The notes below the pieces were generated by a model. The model made no database searches and was not told where the DNA came from. It saw nothing but the letters and a program-made list of their open reading frames with translations. Positions 53,435-62,159 of a stretch of 64,000 bases of DNA are shown in pieces (position 1 is the first letter of the stretch; every line of letters begins with the position of its first letter). The stretch is from Amyelois transitella. Taxonomy: Eukaryota; Arthropoda; Insecta; Lepidoptera; Pyralidae. The position numbers and the translations under genes were made by a program. Where the stretch lies: assembly GCF_032362555.1 (NCBI RefSeq), contig NC_083511.1, positions 2,914,001 to 2,978,000 on the forward strand, in the 5' to 3' direction.

Positions 53435-55745
53435 ATGAATTTTCTTACGAAAAAAAAGATTATAGTTGCTTATTACATATATAGGAAAAAGAAAATAGAA
53501 AAAAAAGGGAAGTAAGGTTTTGGATACATCCGATTTTAGAAAAAAGGGAGGAATATGGCGCGTTTCATACACTTGTCAAGAATCAATTGAGAGAAGATGA
53601 AGACAAGTTTTACAATTATTTTAGAATGCAGAAAACTACATTCGACAACTTGCTCCAAAAATTATCCCAGGAACTAAAACATCAAGATACTTTTATGCGA
53701 GAGAGTATATCGCCCGCAGAAAGATTGGCTGTAACTCTGAGGTAAGTAGGTACAAAATTAAATGACATATTTTAGTTTAAAATTGTTTATTGCACACAAA
53801 CAAAATTATTACATGTAATTGAATTTTAACAATTATTAATTTAAGAACAAGTAAATCAAAAAATACACTACGCTGAAAATGCTACTCAAGTGCGGTACTA
53901 AAATCGAATTCGTCTTCAATAGAAACTTGAGAATCTGCCGAGATACTTTCCGCATTTACACTATGTACAGATAATTGTGATTCGGGTCGGTAGTGGATTG
54001 GCTCTGAACCAGAACCGTGTCCAAAATCATGAGAAGACGTCTGTGGACGACTTATTCCATAGCCCGATCTAGCAGCTGTAGAATATCCATATGTTGACGA
54101 TTGCGCATTTGAGGATGCTGTACCACTTAAATATCCTTGATAGCCTTGATCCCATTGGTTTCTTGATGTAGGTATATACTGAGTACACTGTCTTTGTTGA
54201 ATATTTTTAATTATTGAAATTACTTTAAACTGAAAGTCTATCATATTTTCATCACTGAACTTGTCAACTGTATCAGCGATTCCCATAAAAAAGTTCATAC
54301 TACGGCTTTTCTTTTTCTCATCTCGTTCTGCTGAATCCATAAACTTCATAAACCTAATGTCAACTTCACTTAGTTCATTTTTTCTTTTTTTTTTAGCCCT
54401 TTGCGTCTCACTCCGTTCAGTGTATCCCGAGCTTGATTGATTCGGGACTGCACTATCAAAATTTTCATTACTGAGGCTAGAATCATGAACATGTTCAGTC
54501 ATGTTAGAATCGGTCTTGCGATGCTCAACATTTATTTTTAGGAACATCATTTCATCATAGAACATATATTTTCTTATTTTTTTTTGCTGAAGAACCAGAC
54601 TTACATTCATTAATTTTTTTGTCATATTTTATCCAGCTATCTTTCATATTGGTCCACTTCTTCATCACCATTTGCCATGAAAATAAATAAATAATAATTA
54701 TTAAATTCAAAATTTATAAAAACCCCCGACCTAAACTGAATCGACCCCGACCTAAAATGGGGTTTTAGTATTTGAACCTGAACCGTTTGGTTTTATATTT
54801 CAGGTATCTAGCAACAGGAGATACCTTTACTGACCTATACTACAGCTATAGAATTGGAATAAAAACCATAAGTTGCATCGTACGTGAAGTATGCCACTAC
54901 ATTTGGTTAGAACTGTATAAAGAATATATGAAAATACCATCTAAAGAAAGTCTTCTTTAGATGGTATTTTCATTACATTCGTAGCCAGTCGGCTACACAT
55001 TGCAAGCAAATTTCAAGAATCTTCCAACTTCCCGCTGTGCTTAGGAGCGGTCGATGGAAAACACATCAGACTTATTAAGCCAATTGATAGTGGCTCGATG
55101 TTTTTAAATTACAAACATTTTTTTTCTATAGTTTTGATGGCAGTAGTAGATAGCGATTACAACTTTATATTTGTTGACGTTGGCGCCTACGGAAAGGAGT
55201 GTGATTCCAGTGTGTTTAAAGAGACCCCATTTTGGAAAAATTTAACAAACAACGGATTAAATCTACCCTATGCAACACGTTTGCCTGGAATTGACTACGA
55301 TTTGCCATATGTGTTCGTTGCGGACGAAGCCTTTGCTTTGCATTATCACTTGCTTCGTCCATTTGGTGGTCATCAGCTTGATCAATTAAAACGTACATTT
55401 AACTACAGACTCACGAGAGCGCGAAGATTTGTTGAATGTGCGTTTGGCATTTTATCCAATAAATGGCGAATTTTTCACCGGCCAATGAATGTGTCCATCG
55501 ATTTGGCAGTTGATATTGTGAAAACATGTTGTGTTTTGCAAAATTTTATACATAAGCAGGAAAACTTTCAGTTTCACAATGCGAGTGAAAATGAGTCTAC
55601 CCTTGATTCAGAATCGGAACTAATCCAGTTACCTATCACGAATGCAGTTCGCGGAAGTTTGGCGGCTAATGAAGTTCGTAACAGATTTGCACAATATTTT
55701 GTATCTAACGAAGGTCGCCTCTCCTATCAAAACAACTATGCATAA
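53435..55745 (+). pseudogene. Harbinger C transposase (HARBI1-like), two exons
   Basis: Exon 1 53435-53741: MNFLTKKKIIVAYYIYRKKK, a frameshift in an A8 run near 53505, REVRFWIHPILEKREEYGAF, YNYFRMQKTTFDNLLQKLSQ, ERLAVTLR, donor GAG/GTAAGT. Exon 2 from 54803 after tttcag: YLATGDTFTDLYYSYRIGIK, an inverted duplication at 54928-54973 that creates a stop, SSNFPLCLGAVDGKHIRLIK, VDVGAYGKECDSSVF, VFVADEAFALHYHLL, ARRFVECAFGILSNKWRIF, then to a stop at 55743-55745. D, D and E are all present. The intron holds the partner's second exon. Confidence 0.9.
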
Positions 55746-55954
55746 GTAAAAAGTTAATAATTAAATATCTGTAACTTACCAAACTTGTTTTTCTCATCAC
55801 CACTTAAATCTTCAAATGTGGGCTGGAAATGAATAAATATTTCTTTCCAGGAATCATATTTAAGCCGCTTATTTTTATAATCGTCGATGGTCTTATCCCA
55901 TATTACAGGCCTTTCTTGAATCAACGTAATTAATAATTCTTGATTTATGTTCAT
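53882..55954 (-). pseudogene. Harbinger C MADF partner protein, two exons
   Basis: Exon 1 55954-55780: MNINQELLITLIQERPVIWD, YKNKRLKYDSWKEIFIHFQP, donor TTTG/GTAAGT. Exon 2 about 54675-53882: KKWTNMKDSWIKYDKKINEC, a shift near 54600, KIRKYMFYDEMMFLKINVEH, basic patch AKKKRKNELSE, BESS-like FMGIADTVDKFSDENMIDFQ, a Tyr/Gly/Ser-rich low-complexity stretch, and an acidic end EDEFDFSTALE. The expected acceptor before exon 2 reads cATG instead of cAG, so splicing is probably lost. The intron contains the transposase's second exon on the other strand. Confidence 0.8.
54928..54973. repeat. Perfect 21-bp inverted repeat, 4-nt loop
   Basis: Arms 54928-54948 (encoding MKIPSKE) and 54953-54973 around agtc. 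The right arm turns the frame to SLL-stop. Conserved coding resumes directly after it. Confidence 0.93.
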
Positions 55955-57214
55955 TTTATAATAAAATCGCGAAACAGCATATATAAGCGGTCACGAATCC
56001 GTGCGTACGTCCGGCACCGTCGACACACCCCGATAGACTGCCACACAACACTGGTGAAAATCACGCCGTGCGTAGACGCGGCGCGCCGAGGGGCAGTCAC
56101 GGCGCACGCGGCCGCGGCGCCGTGCCTTGGCGCCACCGTGCATGTCGACAAGCTCATATAGTGATCCATACCACACTGACGACCGTGCCTACACGCGGCG
56201 AATTAACCGTAGATTTTCACGGCGAGAAACCGTGTAATGGAAAAGAGGCCTAATGTGGGATGTCAGGGTCGGATTTCAGATGGTGGGGTTTTTAATAATT
56301 CAGCATTATGTCGATTGTTAAATGATAATGAATTGAATATACCACATAAAACCCCTTTACCCGGAAGGAATCTACCAGTACCGTATTTTTTTTTTGGGTG
56401 ATGACGCGTTTCCTCTGCAACCCCATATTATAAAGGCTTATGATGGTAATCACACAATGGGATCATCTAAGAGGGTTTTTAACTATCGCGTATGTCGAGG
56501 GCGAAGAGTAGTTGAAAACGTGTTTGGGCAGTTAACACAAATTTAAGATTTTTCATAGACCTATTCAGCTAATCCCAGAAAAAGCTACTACTGTAACTTT
56601 GGCGTGTATACATTTATTTAATTATATCAAACGAACCGCTGCAACTCAGCAAAATGAATACGATACTGAAAATAATCAAGGAGAAATCTTTCCCGGTGAA
56701 TGGCGTAGACATCTTGAAAACGACAGTTGCTTAGATAATATGTCAGGAGAAGACAATCAAACCTCGGATACTACAGTGTCCGCTGAGGATACAAGAGTGG
56801 AGATGACTCATTATTTTCTTTCTAGTGTCGGAGGATTAGAATGGCAATATAACCAATAACTCAACTCATATAATCAATATTATTTTTAATCATTAAAGTA
56901 GTTCCATGTATTATCCATTAAATCTAAAATCGTAAATTACACAGTGAGATACACTTTTATTGTGATTCGTATAATAAAATTTTAAACAAAATAAGAAATG
57001 TGTTTTTGTAAACCAATAACATGATATTAACTATTGGTAGAAGTGTCACTAAACTAAAATTAAAACCTTGCTATTCCTTACGCACATATGTCAAGCTCTA
57101 CTCGTGTGAAGGGAATAGTCAACACTAATTTTAAATTTAACTTTAATGGGGCTACCTATAGCTACCTTTATTATACCAAAAAGAAAATTAAATATTTATA
57201 ACATATTTTGAAGA

Positions 57215-58438
57215 TTACTTTATAACACTATCAGAAGGATTTAGAGCTAGGTATTCTTCAGCAAATGTTTCTAGTGACGAAGGTTGAATTGTTTGTGGAT
57301 CTGAGTTTGTTTGGGCAGAGTATTCAGAAGAAGTTAAGTTATTTGTAGAAGGGCTTACAACCGCCTGTTGAAGTGAAGATGCTGTATAGTATCCTGGATG
57401 ACTGTGTGAACTAGAAACACTACTTGGTCTTGCAAAATCCGTAAATGTATCGGATCTATAGCCAGTTTCGGCTTCAAATATTATATTGTTGATCCGATGT
57501 CTCACAATAGCTTTCATTTGTCGATCCATTTGTCTTAACTGACCCGCAATATAATCTCCAAATAAACCATCCTCATCTTTTGTCACATTTGGTCGTTGGG
57601 AGACATTCTTCATAATATTCAATGCTTCGGATATCAACTCTTTATTAGGGTTGATTTTAGGACGTTTATTTCGTTGCCAAGTTGTATTTTCTGGCGACAT
57701 CTGTGGTAAATCATTATGATTTGATTGTGAATCTCCTGGTGACATCTGTGGTAAATCATTTTGATTTGATTGTGATTCTCGTCTCGATTGTGAATCGTGG
57801 CTCGTCGACGGTGTGTCCTGCGAAAAAAGACGAAAAAGACTGCCCGTTTTACTTTAATTTAATAAAAAATAAATAAGTATCTCTAGTCAAAATCAACATT
57901 TATTGTGTATTTTTTTATTATGGATTTTATTAAAGGCACTGAATAAGTCTTCAACATTTCAATTACTTTTTTTTCAAACACATTTTTTTTACCTGAGTGG
58001 CAACTATTTTGCCAATGCCCGGGAAAGGGTTAAAATGTAAATACAAAGATACACAAATAAACTAATATTATAATTATATGTCTATGGGGCCCTAGTTGCC
58101 TGATTATAAATAAAAAAAAAAATATATCTTTACTTACAGTATCGGTGGTTCCAGTAGGCACATTATTGTTCCGCAGAAAATTTAGTGATTTGTAGGCAAA
58201 CCATTTACTATGATAAATATCATCAGTACCCGCACCAGACTTATTTGAATTATCTTCTTTTTTTTTCTCTCGGTAATAATGACTAGTTAAATTTTTTATC
58301 TTTCTCTCGATTTCCGGAACATCAGTAGCAAATTCACTGGCAATTTCATTAAATGCGTCGTAACGCTTTGGCCGGCTTTTGTAGTCACGGTTTATAGAGG
58401 TCTATTAGTTTTATAACTGTTGCATCGTCCTACTCCAT
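57215..58438 (-). pseudogene. Harbinger B MADF-like partner, two exons
   Basis: Exon 1 58438-58138: ATG then a TAG as third codon, VIKLIDLYKP, one frameshift near 58395, RPKRYDAFNEIASEFATDVP, IERKIKNLTSHYYREKKKED, KWFAYKSLNFLRNN (MADF domain), donor ACT/GTAAGT. Exon 2 57817-57215 after cgcag: two tandem copies of a Ser/Asp/Asn unit (NDLPQMSPGDSQSN-type), WQRNKRPKINPNKELISEAL, a BESS-like FGDYIAGQLRQMDRQMKAIV, and a Ser-rich tail. 56860-57214 between it and the transposase is non-coding. It is convergent with, not interlocked with, the transposase. Confidence 0.8.
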
Positions 58439-58686
58439 ATTGGTTAGTTGATAAAAATAAAAGTGCCGACACTTCACAACAACAGAGAATGAATAAGTGA
58501 TACGTCACTACTCTATGAAAGGCAACTGACTGAGTGAGTGGAGAGGGATGCCGTCGGCATCGGCATGCTGCCCCGCCGGCTTGCCCGCGCGGGCGCAAGC
58601 CGGCGGCATGATTGTACAAAATAAGGCCGGCGGGTTGGGCCGGCGATCCGTGCCGCCGGGTCAGCGGCTTTGGTGTGTAGACCGCT

Positions 58687-59775
58687 TAAGCGAGCTAGAA
58701 AAATGTTTGAAAGTATAAAAGCAGGGGATGATGCCTGTCTTTTGAAGAAATCTCTCTATAGACTTAAACAAGCAGGTAGACAGTGCAATATAAAGCTGGA
58801 TACTAAACTTAAAGGGTTTTAAGGATTTAAAGGGTTTTAAGCGCTTAAAGGGTTTAAATCCGACAGTAAGTGAACCTTGTTTATATCACAGGCGAGACGG
58901 TAATGGATATGTCTTTTTGTTGTTTATGTTGATGACATTTTAGTTTCATCGAGGGATAGAGAAATCATTAATAATTTCAAGCAAGAACTTTCCAAAAGGT
59001 TTGAATTAAAAGATTTTGGCCCGGCTACGTATTGTCTGGGAATAGATATAAAAAAAATGAAAATACATGTCATGTCACAAGAAAGATATATACAGAAAAT
59101 TCTAGGAAGATTTTCTATGGAGCAGTGTAATCCTGTTGGAACTCCGATGGAAACGGGAAAATTGACGATAAGTGAAGAAAAGATAAAGGAAGAAAAACGT
59201 TTTCCGTACAGAGAACTTATCGGAGCTTTTATGTATCTGAGTGTGGCAACAAGACCTGATATTGCAAATGCAACTGCAAAGCTTGCACAATTTGCGAAGA
59301 ATCCAAATGAATGTTATTGGAAAGCTGCAAAACTGATCCATCTATATTTAAAAGGTACGTTGAATCATGGTTTAACATATAAACCAACTGGGCTTTGTAT
59401 ACAAGGGTATTCTGATGCAGATTGGGGCAACTGTGAGGTCGATAGACGATCGTTTACCGGATATGTCTTTACTCTAGGAAGTGCAAGTATTTCTTGGACT
59501 TGTATGACTTGCAGCGAATTGTGGCAACATCTACATGTGAGGTTGAATTTGTGAGTTTAGCAGAAGCTATGAAAGAAGCTGTGTACTTGACTAGTTTGCT
59601 GAAAGAATTAGTATAACATCAATGGAGTAAGTGCATGCATGCGGATAATCTAAGCGCTATCTGTCTAGCCGAAGATCATGGCGTTTATCACGCGAAAAGT
59701 AAACACATTGATATAAGGCATTTTTTCATAAGACATGTGTTGCGTGATAATAAAAATATTGTGTTAGAGCATTTA
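58687..59775 (+). pseudogene. Ty1/copia RT-RNase H, part 2
   Basis: After Harbinger B: RARKMFESIKAGDDACLLKK, SLYRLKQAGRQ, a small tandem expansion of ttaaagggttt units (58808-58858) that breaks the frame, NPTVSEPCLYHRRDGNGYVF, YVDDILVSSRDREIINN (catalytic pair, frameshifted), FELKDFGPATYCLGIDI, SQERYIQKILGRFSMEQCNP, ATRPDIANATAKLAQFAKNP, YSDADWGNCEVDRRSFTGYV, and in shifted frame SKHIDIRHFFIRHVLRDNKN. Order and motifs are those of copia RT and RNase H. It ends where Harbinger E begins. Confidence 0.87.
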
Positions 59776-59790
59776 ATAATAATTATATTA

Positions 59791-60240
59791 AGGGTTAATT
59801 TATACTAGCGCAGAGTCGAAGCGCATCGAAGCGGCAAATTCTTCACAACTAAAGGGAAGCCGCACTCTTTGACGAGTAGTAAAGGGCATCATTGCCAGTT
59901 GACTCTCGTAGCTGAAACGTGTGTAAAATGGTTGACATTGATCTTGCAATGATATTACTTATATCGGAAGTTAAAAAAGAAGAAAACGTAAAAAGAAGAA
60001 TAAGAAAGCGGAATATAGTGTTCATAACATGTGGAAGAACAAACGTATTTGTGGTGAATTCACTACTTTTTGCGCTGATTTATATCCATACCTGAATTTT
60101 TTTACGACTATTATAAAATAGATTACGATAAATTTACAAACTTAGTCAATATTTTGAGACCACACATTGAGAAACAAGAAACAAATTTAACGATACCCAT
60201 TCCCGTTGAAGAGCGAATATCCGTCTGCTTAAGGTGAATT
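59791..60240 (+). mobile_element. PIF/Harbinger element E, 5' part only
   Basis: A TTA (59788-59790) precedes AGGGTTAATTTATACTAGCG, a plausible terminus. It contains a HARBI1 first exon and then stops. The partner gene, second exon and other terminus are missing; DIRS-like sequence starts by 60455. 60241-60454 is AT-rich with no gene. Confidence 0.55.
59928..60233 (+). pseudogene. Harbinger E transposase, first exon
   Basis: MVDIDLAMILLISEVKK, a shift in an A-run, KAEYSVHNMWKNKRICGEFT, TFCADLYPY, a second shift, PEFFYDYYKIDYDKFTNLVN, ILRPHIEKQETNLTIPIPVE, ERISVCLR, donor AAG/GTGAAT. This is the N-terminal exon, with the intron at the same place as in Harbingers A, C and D. Confidence 0.8.
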
Positions 60241-60454
60241 ATACGCTTTCTTACGATTTGCGCTGTGATTAACTTACCTACGCATTAACATTTAACATCA
60301 TTTAAATTATTATTTCAACATAAATTTTATTAATTGTCATCCCTTAGATAAAAAAAGCATTATAAAACAAGCTTGTATTTCAAAATTCTTTATTAAAAAA
60401 TTTGAAATAATCACTAAGGACACCAAGGAAAATCACAATTATTGAGGTCATTAT

Positions 60455-60755
60455 TAACAAACGTTTTTCCCCCAAAGGGATAAAAACGATATATTTCATG
60501 TCTTGCCTAGGCTTGACCATGTGAGATTACATCCTTCGATCTTCACGCGAACACACGTGCCAATGGCCCCCCGCGCCGTCCAGCCCCGTCCCGCACTCCC
60601 CGCGCCTACGGGGGGGGGGGAGCGATGTGCGAGCGGCGCTCAGTGCGTGGTCTTGTCAGTACCTTGAGATCTAGTCGTCAAGTAATTATCTGGTCAAGCC
60701 TAGGCAAGACATGAAATATATCGTTTTCATCCCTTTGGGGGAAAAACGTTTGTTA
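60455..60755. repeat. 65-bp inverted repeat around a GC-rich loop (DIRS-like 3' region)
   Basis: Arms 60455-60519 and 60691-60755 match at 64 of 65 positions by eye (one A/G difference). The loop of 171 nt is GC-rich with a G10 run near 60611. The phrase ggcttgaccatgtgagac/t occurs at the inner edge of the left arm and again at about 60777, outside the right arm. It lies 3' of the recombinase ORF, where DIRS-type elements carry their terminal and complementary repeats. Confidence 0.85.
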
Positions 60756-61020
60756 TTTCATGGTCTGTGCCGTCGGCTTGACCATGTGAGACATTTTTGG
60801 GTTCTGACGACGCGGGGGGAAGCGTACTGTGAAGCAAATAGGTTAGTATTGTTATTACGTAAAATGTAGTATAAATGCTTGTGTAATGAATTCAATTAAA
60901 ACAAAAACATTTTCTAATAAAGTGTCTATATTTGAACTATATAGATCACATAGAATCACACAGGAACAAAACAAAATCACAAGTTTCAGTCTTTAAGCAC
61001 AATTAGCATAGGTAGGAACT
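60756..61020. other. 3' flank of the recombinase ORF, no gene
   Basis: Contains the second ggcttgaccatgtgaga and otherwise AT-rich sequence. Confidence 0.4.
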
Positions 61021-61990
61021 TCAGGTAGTACTGAAACTAGAATTAACTAAACTTAAGTCAATGGAATCATCTTTGGTAGGAATACTGATTATTTCCTTAA
61101 AGTAGTGTCTAATCACATTACGGTCACTCTTCCAGTTGCCGTTTCTTAAGATTGAATCCAACGGAACCAAATTCTCCTTTCTAGAAGAGGCAACAGCGGA
61201 ACGAATACTGCCAGGTGAAAAACTTATATCAGCCTCTGAGAAAGCTGTTCTGAGCCATCCTGCAATTACTGTTTTAGATGCTGGCGCTACGCGGCCTCTG
61301 GATGTTATAAACAGGGAATTAATTTGATTATTACCTGTTTCTCGTCTTGCCTTAGAAACAGTAAGGTATATATTTGTCCATCGAACAGGATCAAGTTTCT
61401 CATCTCGAATCTTTGACAATTTCCACGCTGATTGTCGATGTGTACGGTTATCAGTCTTTGACCCAAACACAGGCCAAAAGACTACTGATGAATCGTCAAT
61501 AGACATATTTTCACTATCGATCCTGAGGAGTGTGAGATCGTGAACGCGCCTCCCTGAAGCCAGCAGTAATATTAGAGCTAAGTGGCGTGAAACTTGGAAT
61601 ACACTGTCGCAGCATATTGTAGTATCCCTCATCCAAGTGATCATGGTCTTATCATCCCAGATCTATTTCTTAGAAACAGGGGGCAATGACAGTTCAATGG
61701 CTTTAATAACTTGTTTGATTACCAGACTATTAGTAATAGAATCTTTATGGCATGGGTCAGCAAAAGTTGCAATTACAGATTTGTGAAGCTTTATAGTGCT
61801 AGGCGATAGCTTTCTTTCTCTGAACAAAAAGCATAAGTATTGAGCTACAGCTACTGCATCCGGTTTATTGGGGTTAAGACCCAGGAGACGACATCTTGAT
61901 ACCCATGCTTTCCATGGAGCTGAGTATGTTTTAAGTGATGAATGTCGCCAAGCTTTTTGCAACAGATTATAATCGTCTTCTGACCAGTCT
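61021..61990 (-). pseudogene. DIRS-like tyrosine recombinase, 5' end cut by Harbinger D
   Basis: From the Harbinger border: KDWSEDDYNLLQKAWRHSSL, KTYSAPWKAWVSRCRLLGLN, an N-terminal SAM-like core-binding domain, AVAQYLCFLFRERKLSPSTI, one TAG at 61663-61665, then the catalytic domain: LASGRRVHDLTLLR (first Arg), FSPGSIRSAVASS (second Arg; the usual His two residues before is not there), LDSILRNGNWKSDRNVIRHY with the candidate nucleophile Tyr. Stop at 61021. Same frame on both sides of the TAG. Such recombinases occur in DIRS retroelements and Cryptons; the adjacent inverted repeats favour DIRS. No RT was found, because the upstream part is displaced beyond the window by Harbinger D. Confidence 0.75.
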
Positions 61991-62159
61991 TTAGGCTCAA
62001 ACCACACGGGCGGCGCGGCGCCGCACCGCAAGCCATTTCGCCGCGCTGGCGACCACACGGGCAGAGCGGCGTCGCAACGATCTACGGAGCCGCGGCGGCG
62101 CCGCAGCGGTAGCATAATGAGGGGTTGTCCATCGCTACGTACGACAGTCTGTAATAACA

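Larger units (their letters stand above)
53272..56250. mobile_element. PIF/Harbinger element C, nested in Harbinger B
   Basis: Ends GGCCTCTTTTCCATTACACG (53272) and its complement to 56250 are perfect over 22 bp, flanked by TAA at 53269-53271 and 56251-56253. 2,979 bp. Carries interlocked transposase (+) and MADF partner (-). 55970-56250 is GC-rich non-coding. Confidence 0.94.
52622..56859 (+). pseudogene. Harbinger B transposase (HARBI1-like), split by element C
   Basis: ATG at 52622: MEEDDNSDLIIAVCGVIIGG, FEYLLNIVGHKIAKQD, ERLSITLKYLSSGNSFSSLC without an intron, IPNCLGSMDGKHIKLQCPPK (first Asp), NYKKYFSIVLFALVDADYNF, LYA at 53271. It resumes at 56251 after element C as NVGCQGRISDGGVFNNSALC, VPYFFFG with a frameshift in a T9 run, GDDAFPLQPH (second Asp), RRVVENVFGQLT (Glu), another break near 56545, and LACIHLFNYIKR to the stop at 56857-56859. 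Exact frame continuity across element C supports the insertion. Confidence 0.9.
52426..58686. mobile_element. PIF/Harbinger element B, in copia RT, hosting element C
   Basis: Perfect inverted ends of at least 36 bp beginning AGCGGTCTACACACCAAAGC, GC-rich inside, flanked by TAA at 52423-52425 and 58687-58689. Without element C it is about 3.28 kb. Transposase (+) and MADF-like partner (-) are arranged tail-to-tail, and the transposase has no intron, unlike A, C and D. Confidence 0.93.

Noticed and set aside
55940..56253. Overlapping Ala/Arg-rich frames on both strands
   Set aside because: They lie in the GC-rich terminal region of Harbinger C and have no homology.
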